DNA of 64,000 bases from Posidonia oceanica (taxonomy: Eukaryota > Streptophyta > Magnoliopsida > Alismatales > Posidoniaceae): positions 151,601,501-151,665,500 of the forward strand of contig JAZBRS010000026.1 of NCBI GenBank assembly GCA_037176725.1. Reading direction: 5' to 3'. Below are positions 1-12,690 of the stretch, piece by piece. The notes under the pieces were generated by a model. The model saw nothing but the letters and a program-made list of their open reading frames with translations. It was not told where the DNA came from and made no database searches. Each line of letters opens with the position of its first letter. The first letter of the stretch is position 1. Made by a program: the position numbers and the translations under genes.

Positions 1-76
1 TAGTTAAGCTTGATAGATTCTTAGTCTCCCCAAACTGGGAGTCTCATTTTCCGATCGTGGTCTGTTTTGGTAAGGT

Positions 77-912
77 AGAATAGTTTCTGATCATATTTCG
101 ATGTCTGAATACTAAATCGCCTGGATGGCGTCCATTTCCCTTCAGATTTTACAGATCTTGGCTGCTGAAGGATGGCTTTGATCTCTCAGTTTGGGATTGC
201 TGGGACCAAGCCAACTGTGGAGAGGATCCCATTGTTTGTTTGTCCAACAAGCTGAAATCCACTAGATTAGCTATTAAACATTGGCTGATGTCTCGTAAGG
301 ATAGTTCCCTTGCTAGGCTATTTGAGATTGATACTCTAGTTCTCAACAATGATAGACAAGCTAAATATGGTCCAATTCCCTCAACTCTGCAACAACCGAA
401 ACAAGATCTTAGAGTTGAACATCTTATTCTGAAAAAATCAAGAAGTTTATTGGAAGCTCAGGTCTAGGATTCCGTGGCTAAAGGAGGGTGATCTAGAATA
501 GTTTCTGATCATATTTCGATGTCTGAATACTAAACCGCCTGGATGGGGTCCATTTCCCTTCAGATTTTACAGATCTTGGCTTCTGAATGATGGCTTTGAT
601 CTCTCAGTTTGGGATTGCTGGGACCAAGCCAACCGTGAAGAGGATCCCATTGCTTGTTTGTCCCACAAGCTGAAATCCACTAGATTAGCTATTAAACATT
701 GGCTGATGTCTCATAAGGATAGTTCCCTTGCTAGGCTATTTGAGATTGATACTCTAGTTCTCAACAATGATAGACAAGCTAAATATGGTCCAATTCCCCC
801 AACTCTGCAACAACTGAAACAAGATCTTAGAGTTGAACATCTTATTCCGAAAAATCAAGAAGTTTACTGGAAGCTCAGGTCTAGGATTTTGTGGCTAAAG
901 GAGGGTGATCTG
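77..912. repeat. 418-bp tandem duplication inside the LINE
   Basis: Two copies lie head to tail (77-494 and 495-912). Both start AGAATAGTTTCTGATC and end GGAGGGTGATCT, with scattered substitutions between them. The unit lies just upstream of the RT domain and encodes the same peptide twice (for example AIKHWLMSRKDSSLARLFEI and AIKHWLMSHKDSSLARLFEI). The copies remain alike, so this is a local duplication within this element, not a family feature. Confidence 0.9.
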
Positions 913-3460
913 GACACCTCATTCTTCGACAAAACTACATGTGAAAACAAAAGAAAAATTCAATAACCTCTCTTCTTATTGAGGGCACCAAATCAGAGTC
1001 CCTTCACATGATCGGAATGCAATTGGACATCATTTTGCATCCCTATTTAACAAACCTCACACACCCACTATATCGATAAATTGGGACATGCTCTTCCCAA
1101 ATAAGATACCTAATGCTAAGTCAATCGAAGGCCCTTTTATTGATTTGGAGATCACGAAAAGTGTTTTCTCTTTGTCAAGTGACAAATCCCCAGGACCTGA
1201 TAGATTCCCACTAAGTTTCTATCACCACTTTTGGGACTTGATTAAGGAAGACATATTCCAGGCCTTCCACTATTTTTCCACTCTCAAGATAGTGCGACTC
1301 TGAGACACATCAACCAGACCTTTATTATTCTTATTCCTAAGAAGGCATGCGCGGAGACTATTCAGGACTATCGTCCAATTAACCTTCTCAACAGTAGTTA
1401 CAAAATTATTGCAAAATGTCTAACTACCCGTCTTTCATCTATATTGAATAATATTATTGATGATATTCAATGTGCCATTTTAAAAGATAGAAATATTAGT
1501 GATTGCTTTCTTATAGCCCAAGAAACTCTTCATCTTCTACATTCATCCAAATCCTCGGGGTGATGATAAAATTAGACTTTGAAAAGGCCTTTTGACCATG
1601 TAAATTGAGATTTCTTGATTAACACTCACTGGTTTTGTCTTTGGGTCTAGATGGATTTCCTAGATTAAAATGTGTATATCTACGGTTAAATTCTCAGTCT
1701 TATTCAATGGATTTCCGAAAGGGTATTTTGGTGCCTCAAATGGGGCTTAGACAAAGGGATCCATTGTCCCCTTTGTTGTTCATTTTAGTCACCTATGTCA
1801 TTAATAAGATGCTTCATATGGCTATAGATAATAATCTGATCAAAGGGATTAAATTTCCCTACATTGGCCTGGAGGTGCTCAATATTCAATATGCTGATGA
1901 TACTCTTCTCTTTCTGGAACCATCGGAGGAAGGCCTAATCAACTTGAAAAGAATTCTTTGCTGTTTTCAAGTGGTTTTACGATTGAAAATTAATTTCAAT
2001 AAATCTTCTCTTACAAGCATAGGGACTCCCTCTTCCCTAGCTTAGAGACTTGGTTCCATTTTGGGATGTAATTTGGCTCCCCTTCCCATTAATTATCTTG
2101 TATTACCACTTACTTTTAAGAAAGCCTCCTTCAATGATTGGACTGTAGTTCTGGATAAATTGCACTCCTATCTTGATTCTTGGAAGAGTCGATATCTATC
2201 CTTGGGGGGTAGGCTCACTCTACTAAATTTTGTACTATCTGTCATCCCTACTTACAACTTATATGTTCTCAACCTTCCTGTTAGAGGAGAGAGAGAGATT
2301 GACAAAATCTGGAAGAAGTTTTTGTTGAGTCCCAGATCTTATATTTGTAGGGGTTATTTTCTTGCTAGATGGCAAAATATTTGCAGAAGCAGTGAGCAAG
2401 ACGAGCTTGGGATAATTAATATCAGAAACTTTAATTCTGCACTCAAGTGCAAATTATTATGGAATTTATTGTCAAACAAATAAAATACAAAATGGTGTGG
2501 CCTGATTAGAAGTAGATACTTCAGGAAAAAATTTCTAGGAGCCATATTGAACACTTCTTCCAGCCACATTTCTCCCTTATGGAAGGAGCTAAAGTCATGT
2601 TTTTTAATTGTCAATACTTTTAGTACTTTTTCAGTCCAGAATGGTTAGTTTATTATTTTTTGGGACAATAGGTGGTTGGATCGTTTTTCATTAAAATCAC
2701 TATTCCTAGGGTTATACCACATTGTTAAGCATAAAAAATGGTCTTTAGCTAGAATGGTGGCTACCTTTCCTCGGTTGGGACTTAGACTTTTCAGATCCAA
2801 TTCTGCTATACCCCTTGAACTGTTTAGACATTTGGCTGCCATTATTTCTACTACGAATCTCACCTCAACTCATGACTCTATCATGTAGACTATCACCTGT
2901 TTGCAAGTCTTCATTGTTAGGAGCTGCCATAATGTCCTAAATGATGGGGGGTTTGAGATCACCTTTTATGAATTCCATCTCGAGAAGTGCGGTGCCACTA
3001 AAGGTGAACGTTTCTCTTGGCTGGCACTTACAGACAAGATCCTTTCTAGAGTAAATCTAATTAAAAGGGGTTAGCAAGGGCTATCCCACTGTTGCATTTG
3101 TGGCTATCAAAATGAAACTGTAATGCATATTTTTTTCATTGCTCTACTGCAAGATTAATATGGAATTTTCTTTTAAGAGATGCAAACTCTTTGCTACCCA
3201 ACGTTACTCTTTGTTAGGCTTTCACTTTGAGAAGACACTTAGTTGTCCAGGGCTGCAATCTAGGTTGGAATACCTTGCTTTTAGCGATCTTTTGGTATTT
3301 ATGGTTAAATCGCAATGAAGTTGTTTTTCGAAGCAATAATAGAGGTATCAATTCAGTTTTCTTGCATATTTTGGCAATAATTTCCTTTTGGTTAGATCAT
3401 GGTATATCTGGACAAGAGACAGCTAACTCGGCTACTTCTTCAGCCCTCAGATCACTGTAG
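240..3460 (+). pseudogene. LINE ORF2 remnant: reverse transcriptase and C-terminal zinc segment
   Basis: ORF2 of plant L1 elements carries endonuclease, reverse transcriptase and a C-terminal Cys/His region used in target-primed reverse transcription. Here the linker ahead of RT is duplicated. RT signatures follow: DKSPGPD near 1180-1200, a region around 1310-1620 matching 'RPI.LLNSSYKI' with frameshifts, [15 protein letters not shown] near 1745-1790, and the catalytic YADD at 1890-1901. Further 3' are GGRLTLLNFVLS near 2205 and a Cys-rich segment (CCICGYQNETVMH, about 3090-3130) typical of the C-terminal zinc region. Internal stops and shifts occur near 968, 1300, 1560-1600, 2043 and 2482. 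The endonuclease domain is not in the window. Confidence 0.88.
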
Positions 3461-3829
3461 ATTAGCTGGGATCTCCACAATAGCTCCTTGGATCAAGCAA
3501 ATGTTGACTCTGTTCTGCCTCCCAATGTGGGATCAAGGCTTTCCTGTTGATCCTAATGCAGAGTGGAGTAGATGGGAGGATAATGCAAACTGGTGGAGAT
3601 CAGGTTACATGGTTTTTCTCTTTTTTTGGAAATCCTACACTACTACTATTTTGTTGTTTTGTTGACAGATCACTATTTGTTGGCTTTTATGATACCTTTT
3701 GAATTTGGGTTATTTTGTATTATTTTGATGTCCTTTGGGTATGATACATTATGTTTTTTTTTTTTGGCGTGACGGTGGTTTTCATCGTTAAGATTTATTA
3801 TTAATACTAGTACCGTTTACAAAAAAAAA

Positions 3830-5136
3830 TAAAATTGATTGAAGGTACGAATAATAACCACTCACCCCATATCCAATCCCAATAAAACTGATCTTTTTGA
3901 TGACCTTCTAGATCTCAAGAAAACCTAAAAATACTATTGAAATCAATGGACTCTTGGGTTCTAAATCAACAACTATCCTCAAACTTGATCTCCATCTCCA
4001 AGCAAGCTCTTCTTCTTGGAACAAATGAAGAGGAAGATGGAGCCAGGGAAGGTGTTGGGTAGGGGCAGTTGCCACCCTCTTTTTAAAAGAAATCCTATTA
4101 TAACTATTTATTTATAAAGTAAAAAAGTTAGGGTGCAATGTAATTTTCCCACTCTATTTAAATTCAAATATTATTATACTTTTAATATCATGCAAATTTT
4201 AGAAAATTTTATGACTACAATGCAAAATTTATAAACAAATCTCATGTTGTGGGGACTTCAAGAAGACTAAAATTACCTTTTGGGGACTTTTTTTGTAAAT
4301 ATCTATGTTTTAATAGAAAAGGAGAAAGAAGACTATATATTGTTTCTAAACATTATTTTTATTTTTATTAATAATTTTTTATTATATTTAATAACATATA
4401 TAATACAAAATACCACCTTCCCATGGAACGGATGGAAGGAAAAGAAGGAAAAAAGAAAGAAAGTTGAAGAGAAAACAGGGAAAGGAAAAAAATAAAGAAT
4501 GGAGGCAGGAGTGACTGTCGGGGTTTATGTTTGTGAGTAATTTCATTGTTGCCTCCATATTCCTATTAACACAAAGTCATTATTCTTATTAGCGAGATAA
4601 AAATATGCACATTATTGGGCCTAATAAAAGGGCCCAATAAGAAGAATAACGTAAAATAATGATTATTATTATTATTATGTTATAATAATTATTATCATGT
4701 CACGTGATTGTATTTACCGAGCAATGGTTGTCCAATGCCTCCTTTCGAGTACTATTGCACATGTAGGAATTATACGATCAATGCTATTACACTATGCATC
4801 ATGGCCGTGGCAAAATCCATGGATTGGTCACTCCAACCATGATCGTGGGCATCACATCATGCTTGCTGCATCCTTACGAGTCTTTGTTGGGTAGAATCTA
4901 CTTATCAAATAATAATAAATTAATTATCATCATCATCATCATATTACCATTGTTTCTTTTTTTTCTTATAAACTATGTGAATAGATTAATTTGAATTTGT
5001 GGTGGTTACTATTTCTTGTGACACAAATATAATGATTGCTAGCAAATTCGGCTAGCAAATATAATGATATTCTAGCATATTTAGTGTGCTTTCTACTTCA
5101 AGAGGTGCAATTCAGAGAGAAGACATGTACTCAAGC
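3830..5136. other. AT-rich DNA between two LINEs, no gene seen
   Basis: No coding region is convincing. The stretch holds AT-rich sequence, a purine-rich patch near 4430-4500, an imperfect hairpin centred on TATTGGGCC...GGCCCAATA (about 4614-4640), a TTA/ATT microsatellite (about 4660-4700) and an ATC run near 4925-4945. Short open frames here have neither recognisable domains nor coding bias. Confidence 0.6.
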
Positions 5137-5148
5137 AAGTAGAAAGTT
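5137..5148. repeat. Left target-site duplication of the nested LINE
   Basis: The 12-bp word AAGTAGAAAGTT sits next to the T-run that represents the LINE poly(A) tail on the + strand. The identical word occurs at 28445-28456, just beyond the LINE 5' end. This sets both borders of a 23.3-kb nested insertion. Confidence 0.88.
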
Positions 5149-5411
5149 TTTTTTTTTGCTAACGGTAGCAGATATATTAGTTATAACTTAGCTATGAGTA
5201 CCACTGTCAAGCCAGCGAAAATACAAATAAGAGATAAAAGCCCAAAAAGATACAGGATACTACAAACACAGCCACAAGAAGGACAGCAAAAAACCAACAA
5301 AAAAAAAACCCAAGAGTATAATATTATACAGACCAAGGCTCATACAGAGCAATAAGAAGACAAATAATAAAGTCTGGAATAAAAATTAAATAGACGCAAT
5401 CCAGCAATTAG
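5149..5411 (-). other. LINE 3' untranslated region and poly(A) tail
   Basis: This stretch lies between the last recognisable ORF2 codons and the target-site duplication. On the - strand it ends in CTGCTACCGTTAGC followed by A's. It is alignable to the last part of the LINE at 1-3829, which supports a shared 3' recognition sequence. Confidence 0.75.
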
Positions 5412-8400
5412 CTAATTACCGGATATAGAGGGATTTGGAACCAATTGGTCAATAGAAGCCTCGTCGACCACCACAGGTGCAACTGACGGAGGGGTGGGTA
5501 AACCAGCAATTCCAATTGAAGAAGTTATATCCAGAGTAGCTTGGGACGCATGGGTTTGATCCCACTCCTGTTGCATGTGTTGAATGGTATGGAAAAATAT
5601 CTCTGAATCTTGCTCTGAGAGAAGAGAATCTATCCAGGATGTTAGCAAGGATATGATATGAAAGATCAACAAAATGTAACTTCTACATCGATTTCTAAAA
5701 GTCATTGGGTTCCTATTAAGCCATATACACCAGATGATAGCAATAACAGCATATTCCAACTTCTCCTAGTCAAATTGAATTTGACCACAGGGAACAATGA
5801 AAAAAATCTGACCAGGGTATAAATCATGCAAGCAAGAAGAATTGAGCAAGAAGAAATCCCAAACCCCACCAATTGCCGGGCATTAAATGAAAATATGTCG
5901 AGAGGATTCCACTTCACAATCACAGAAAACACATACTAACGAGCCTAACCATCCTTTTTTAGCTAAGTTCTCTCTAGATAAAATTTTATCATGAGTGACT
6001 AACCAAGCAAAAAATTTTGTCTTGAGGGGGACATTGCTATTCCAAATATCCAGGCCGTAAATAAATCTAAGCCCACCATCATTTAATAACCCATAACAAG
6101 ACTTAACAGTGAAGAGATTGTTAAAGGAAGCAGACCAGTAGATAGAATCATCATCATTGCTCAGTACAAAATTATCCATATTAGAGTTAAAATTAAGAAC
6201 TTGAAGAAAAACATTATCTGCATTAGGAGCATAGGGATCAATAGGCATAAAAAAATTCAATTCATTTCTTCTATGTTTAGCTAACATTCTTGCTATAGTA
6301 ATTTTTTTATCTATAGCTAAATTATATAGATCCGGTATAGAATATTTTAAAACCAAGCCATCGGCCCAACGCTTTTCCGAGAAAATAACTTGCTCCCCAT
6401 TACTGATGTCAAATTTTGTAAACGCACAGAAAATAGGAAAACAAAGTTTAAGCTCGTGCCACAAAGGAGAGGAGTTATAGTATGAGGTGTTGAGCAATGC
6501 ACTAGACTGAAATTTAGCAAAATATCTACTTTTAATAAGGCCAGGCCATTTAAGGTTAGGAATATTAGCAAAGCCACAGCAATTTGCATTTCAAAGTTAG
6601 ACTAAAATTCCTCAAATTTATAATTCCCTAGTCATCCTGTTTTTTGTCCCTACAGATGGACTTCCACTTAGCTAGACAATACCCTTTTGAAGGTCCAGAT
6701 TGAGATTTCCACAGAAACCGACGTCTAATTTTGTCCAATTCCTTTTCAACCTTTACAGGAAAATGCAACACTGAGAGATAGTAAGTAGGAATGGCATTGA
6801 GAACAGAATTTACCAATGTAAGTCTACCATCTAAAGAAAGATATCTAGTCTTCCATGTATCCAATTTGGTATTAAATTTGTCTATAATTGGAGCCCAATC
6901 TTTGAAAGAAGTCTTTTTAAAGTGTAAAGGTAAATCCAGGTATTTAATAGGCAAGGGTAGAGATGTACAGCCCATAATATTACGAGCACGCAGCATCAAA
7001 TCATCAGGAACACCCATACCAGAAATGGAGGATTTGTTAAAGTTGATTTTCAACCCAAAGCATGCCTTGAAATAGTACAAAATTCTCTTAAGATTCACAA
7101 CACCCTCCAAGGATGGAGTGAGAAAAATTACAGTGTCATCAGCATATTGAATGTTTATGACAGAGGACTCGGAATGTGGATACTGAATACCACGGATATG
7201 ACCATTATTAGAACCTAGGGCAAGCATCCTATTTAGAATATGTGTGGCTACAATAAATAGTAATGGAGAAAGAGGATCCCCTGCCTAAGCCTATTGGAGG
7301 AGCTGAAGAAACCCTTAGGGGATCCATTCACCAAAATTGAAAATTTTGAGATACACATATTTACCCATTGGATTCATTTATCTCCACAACCAAGACCTTT
7401 GAGAGAGCTTAAAATGAAATCCCAGTTGGCATTATCGAAAGCCTTTTTAAAATCAAGTTTCAGCAGTAGGCCAGGGGTCTTGGATGAGTGTAAGAAGTTC
7501 AGGGTTTCCTGAGCCACCAAGAAATAGTCACTAATGCTGCGATTTGGTAGGAATGCACATTGAGAAGCATCAAGTGTGGAGTTTAGGATGGGACTGAAAC
7601 GGTTCGCTAAACTCTTGGAAAAAATCTTATAACTACTATTAAGAAGACTAATAGGTCTGAAATCTTGTATCCTTTCCGCATGCGGATTCTTAGGGATCAA
7701 AGTAATAAAGGTCTGGTTAATATTGCTAAGAGCAGAAGTGTCTATAGAGTTAAATAAGTGGTCAAACATCCGAAGGATGTCACCCTTGAAGACCTCTCAA
7801 AAGTGCCGGAAAAAACATAAAGGGAACCCATCTGGTTCCGAGAACTTATCCCCAGGAAGGGAGAAGACACTCTTCCTCATCTCATCCACAGTGAATTCTA
7901 TTTCCAGAATAGACGGGTTGGGAATTTTCCTGGGTAGAAGGATATCCCAGTCAAAGTTCACCAAAGAGTACGTAGGTTTATTGAACAGGGCAGAGAAGTA
8001 TTGCTCTATAGAATTGCGGATTGCCTCAGGAGAATCAGAATAGCTACCATTAATGATCAATGAGGAAATGGAGTTGATCCTTCTCCTACCGTTGGCAATC
8101 TTGTGAAAAAATGAGGTATTGAGATCTTCTTTAAGCCATTGCACTTTAGATTTCTGTTTCTAGTATATTTCTTGTTCAAGAAGGATTGAGTGATGTTGTC
8201 TCCTGAGCTCTTGCTTCCTATCTCAAATTTCTGGGGAAATGGGACTAGATTCATCCAGAATGTCAATATCTTGAATGGAATCTTCTAAGTCTTGAAGTCT
8301 AGATCTCTAATTTCATGGACCGTTCCGGAACCGAGAGTTTGATAGATTTCTTAATCTCTTTGAGCTTATAGGAGAGACAATCAATTGGATTAGCTGAAGA

Positions 8401-9200
8401 AACAAAGGAAGAGATACAGTGTTTGACAAAATTATCAAAACCATCCAACAAAAACTAAGATTTATAAATTTTGAAGGGGAAAGGGCCCCAACCAGGAGGG
8501 GCCAAGTTGAGACAGATTGGAATGTGGTTTGAAGTGGCTCTGAATTTTCCAAAGCAAATAGAATTGGGGTATTAGGTCTCCCAGCTAGGGGAAGCAAGGA
8601 CATAGTCAAGCTTGACCATGATAGCATTATACTGAAAGTTTGACCAAGTGTATAAGTAATTGTTAGGAAAAAAGTCTATGAGCCCAGCTGTGGCAATAAA
8701 GTCATTAAACCTTGCCATACTAGGAGTATAACTATGTCTGCTAGAATGTTCATGCGCAAATCTTGTAGTGTTGAAGTCCCCCCCCCCAATCAACCAGTTA
8801 CCCCTCACCATACTGATAAGCTGTCTGAGTTCATCCATGAAGGCAGACTTTAAATTCGAGATACAGGATCCGTAAACACCCGTAAGCCACTATTCAAAAT
8901 TGCCCAGAGAGTTCTTAAATTTAACAGAGATAGAAAAGGTGCCAACTTGTGAATCCACGAAAGATACAACCTTATCATCCCAGCCTATCAAAATACCCCC
9001 CGACGCCCCATAAGAGGGCAGCATCTCCCATTGAGAAAGCCTACCTCCCCCATATTACGGAGGAGGGAGTGAGAACGAAATTCCATTTTACTTTCACACA
9101 ATATTAGGATGTCACATTGAAAACGTCTTACCATGTTTCTAATTTCCCTACGCTTAAGGCCACTACCAAGATCTCTTCTATTCCAAGATAAAATAATCAT
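5412..9200 (-). pseudogene. LINE ORF2: endonuclease, reverse transcriptase, zinc segment (broken)
   Basis: Reading leftward from 9200, the first part is an endonuclease/exonuclease/phosphatase domain. It starts MIILSWNRRDLGSG and has a GGGDFN motif near 8775-8795, encoded through a run of ten G's with one more Gly than the usual GGDFN. RT follows at 8144-6628: FTVDEMRKSVFSLPGDK, LIPKNPHAERIQDFRPISLL, LKLDFKKAFDNANWDF, and catalytic YADD at 7135-7146. The C-terminal zinc segment (CVFCDCEVESSRHIF) is near 5885-5935, and a last piece reaches 5412. Frame changes near 8850, 8600, 7770, 7300, 6600 and 5900 break it. It is close to, but diverged from, the ORF2 at 240-3460. Confidence 0.9.
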
Positions 9201-9249
9201 TTAAACTGTCAGATAAAACCTAAGAGCTCCAAACAATCGGCAAAATCAT

Positions 9250-10655
9250 CTAAGTTAATAGGGGGCAGAGATTGCTGGGAGCGAACAACATTAAGAAAAG
9301 ACCCAGCCTCCACCTGAGAATTAAAGGAAAGGCCAATTTTTGAACAAAAATTACAAAATCATCGCTAGAATCCCAAGTTAAAACAAAATTAACCAAATCC
9401 AAGGCATTCGACGAAGAAACCGTCTCCGAGAAGGAAGGAGAAGAGGGGCTGTCCTTCGGTGAGGGATCCCCAGAAGGCTTAAGAAAAGAATTCGAAGAAG
9501 AAGCCGATATAGTAGGGATACAAACAGTACCTGTGTTCTTTTGTGGAGAAGGAAGTTGCACTGGCCTGGAGACAGAGCCCACTTCTCCCAACTCGTCCTC
9601 GTCCATACTGTCGATGACTGCCAACACTGCCTTTAGCTTCTCTTTATTTGACTTCCTAGCTTTGATCTCAGTAATCACAAACTGAGTCATGGCAACCGAA
9701 AGGGAGTTGTCCCCAAAGGTTTGGTTGGGCAGAGAAATGAAGGATGGGACCGGGATGGGATTAACACTTGCACGAGGTTCCATCACCACCGCTGTATTCA
9801 TAACAACCGCTGGTTCCACAGGGTTAGTCAACCCCGAAGAGCCAGAAGTGATCCCCAAGGATACAGAAGGGGATGGGAACGAGGGAGAGGGAATCACTGG
9901 TGCAAGGGTCGGATTGGGAAGAAGCCCTTCCAAGTAAGACTTCAAAGAGAAGGGAGGGTTGGTCAGATTTCCAGGGTTATAGGATCCACCCTTCCCCGAG
10001 GACCGAGTCCATACGTTCTTACCAGAATTAACCGCCCGGTGAGAATTGCCTCCCTTCCTATTTTTTTTTATTTTTAAAGGGCCTACTCGGGTGTTTGCGT
10101 GCTTCTCTGTGGGAGGAGGAACCCAAAGAAAAGAGAGCACCACTCTAGGAAGAAGAGGAGGAAGGACACAAGTCCCAGATACGACAGAACCTGATAGGGT
10201 AAACTTGTCTAGATAAAGAAAAATACTTAGTATCCGGAAGGTCCTTACCCGAGCGGAGTCGGATTCTTAGCCTAGCAAAGCCTAAGTGTTTAACATTCTC
10301 CAGGCTCATATCAACTTTCAGGAGATCAGCAAGGTCCCCTAACATCCTATGAAAATTATCAACATTCCATAGATGGAGCGGAATACCTTCCAGGCAGATC
10401 CAGAAACCCTCGTCCCTCAGAGTAAAGACAGAACTGGAGTGCAGGGACCACAGCATGAAGGAAGCCGGGAGGGAGACCAAAGAGGACCCAAAAGACTTAA
10501 GGGTGTCATCCCTAACTTGTTGAGAAGGGAACTTAATAAGAAGCTTCCCCTTGACAAAGTCCAAAATCTCCCAGTCCAAGGTGTCTAGCCAGTTGGAAGA
10601 TAGATGGGACCCTAGATCATCCTTGGACACATGCAACGCTAAGGATGTAACTATG
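9250..10655 (-). pseudogene. LINE ORF1, C-terminal segment (DUF4283-like plus disordered tail)
   Basis: This is the third piece of ORF1. From 10655 to 10145 it encodes a region like the DUF4283 RNA-binding domain of plant LINE ORF1 proteins, with the signature EGFWICLEGIPLHLWNVDNF followed by a segment ending FARLRIRL. From 10143 to about 9250 it is Pro/Ser-rich with a charged stretch (ARKSNKEKLKAVLAVIDSM). A frame change near 10144 separates the two. It joins upstream to 14286-15249; the solo LTR sits between. ORF2 begins about 50 bp further on. Confidence 0.8.
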
Positions 10656-12149
10656 TGTGAATGCCTGATCCCTGGAGATCTGGACTGACGAGGGTCCGAA
10701 AGAAAGAGGTCTTCACGGATAGCGACGCGAAGAAGGAAAACAAAAGATAAGACAAAACAGAGTCGCCACCTAGTCTATTAAGTCGGAAGACGAGGAAAAC
10801 CAAGGAAAGCATAGAAAAACATGCAAATGAATGCAATGCTATGCAAAAAAGCTGACTCGTGCCAAGAACGAAGGCAAAATGGTCACTACAGGTCCAAAGA
10901 AAGGGTAAGGACTCCGACACGTCCGAGGAATCGGTCTTTCTTGGCTTATCTCGCTCGCATTTGCAAGATTATCGACAATGATTGCCTAACTGCACGCCCA
11001 AGGGGTAAGGAATGCTATGTCATGCTATGGATGCTCAAATGTATGCCCTAGATGTCTAAATGCCATGTATGCTGTGATTACATGCCCAAGTGTATGCTCT
11101 AAGTGCTGTAATGCATGAGGAAAGTAAACATGCAACCTATGTGCTCAACAGCGCTGTCAGTGTTCCGAACGGGGCAGGCCTTGGTTCGTAAGAACTCCAA
11201 ACAGTAAGCATCACTGCCCTAAATGCCATGCAGGTGAGAAAACAAAACGTCGGATAAAACTACGCAATGCAAGTGTGCGACATGCAAAGGGGAAACAAAA
11301 CAGGGGCTAAAAATCATAATCTACATGCACAAGAAAACAGATCGTGAAAACGATACATGTAGTGCAAGTGGCAAAACAATAAGTGATATGCAGTGATTCA
11401 GATGGGCATAACTTGAGGATCTGAGGTCTGATCTGAAATAACTTTGATTTGAATGAAAGATCATTCAATCAGGAAGACCAAGGTAATTAGATCGTGAAGA
11501 TCCAACGGTTCAATCAAAAGTTATTTAGGATTCAAGTCAGATGGCTCAAGAGCCAGATAAAGTGGTCTAAATGGAGGTTTAAATGCAAAATGCCCCTATG
11601 TATGTGCAATGTAGGGTGTCCTACATGCAATGTGGCTAAAGGTGCTCAAAAAGATGCAAGGGAGCTATATGCAATGACATGAGGATGCAATGAATGCAAA
11701 TGTAGGGACCTAAGTGCAATTAAAATAGCTGTAGGGGCCTAAATGCAATGTCATGACAAAATACAATGCAACAGGGTAAATGCATAATAAAAAACTAATG
11801 CAGCAATGTATAAGGCAAGCATGGACAGAATGCAACACTTATTAAAAGACATGCATGCAACAGAGTAAGAAAAGGACCTACATGTAATTTTGAAAACATG
11901 TGGGACTTAAGTGTAATGCAGAGAAAACATGTAAACATGCAACAATTGGATTTTAGGACTAATATGCAATTAGACCCAACTGTTGGTTTTTATTGCAATG
12001 CAAAGCAGGATGTGAAAGCATGCAGAAATTAAGCATTTGGACTTATATGCAATTTTGAAAACATATAAGGTTTAAAATGCAAAGCAAAACAGGCATGCAG
12101 ACAAGCAACAGTTTAAAATGAGGACTGATATGTAATTTTGAAAACTGTT

Positions 12150-12690
12150 GGACATTTAAGCAATACAATATGATTAAATATGCAACTTAAATGATGTATG
12201 GATGCAAATAGGACTTAAATGCAATAAAAACAAGTCACAGGATTTTATTACATTGTATTAAGGTTTTAAATTACATTTAAATGGCAGTTCAAGGTAAATT
12301 GGACCAAAATGCAATAAATCAAACTTGCAGGACTTTATTACAATGTAATAAGATTTTAAAATTGCATTTGAATAACAGTTCAAAGTAAACTAGACTAAAA
12401 TGCAATAATTGAAACTTACAGGACTTTATTACAATGTAATAAGATTTTAAATTTGCATTTAAATGGCAGTTCAAATCAAACTGGACCTAAATGCAAATAA
12501 GCAAACATGCAGGACTTTATCACAATGTAATAAGGTTTTAAAATTGCATTTAAATGGCAATTCAAAGTAAATTGGACCTAAATGCAATAATGCAAACATA
12601 CAGAAGTTATTTGCAATGCAGTATGATTTTAAATAACATTTAAATGATTTTCAATTGAAGCCGGACTGAATTGCAAAGAAAATAAAACTT
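12150..12690. repeat. 91-bp tandem repeats inside solo LTR B1
   Basis: The word CAGGACTTTATTACAATG or a variant recurs at about 12238, 12328, 12419, 12510 and 12601, a 90-91-bp period. Each unit also holds TTTAAATTGCATTTAAATGG and a TGCAATAA word. The related LTR at 33096-36910 has the same period, so the array belongs to the LTR family. Confidence 0.85.

Larger units (their letters stand above)
1..3829 (+). mobile_element. L1-type LINE, 3' part, degraded
   Basis: This is the 3' part of a non-LTR retrotransposon; the 5' end lies outside the window. It shows reverse-transcriptase pieces in order, a C-terminal zinc-binding segment, a 3' untranslated tail and an A-run at 3821-3829. The last ~60 bp before the A-run resemble the 3' end of the - strand LINE ending at 5149: a GTGAC/TTGACAGTGGT word, then CTAGTACCGTTTAC or CTGCTACCGTTAGC, then A's. 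The two are therefore the same family. Many stops and frameshifts make it non-functional. Its target-site duplication cannot be defined without the 5' end. Confidence 0.93.
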
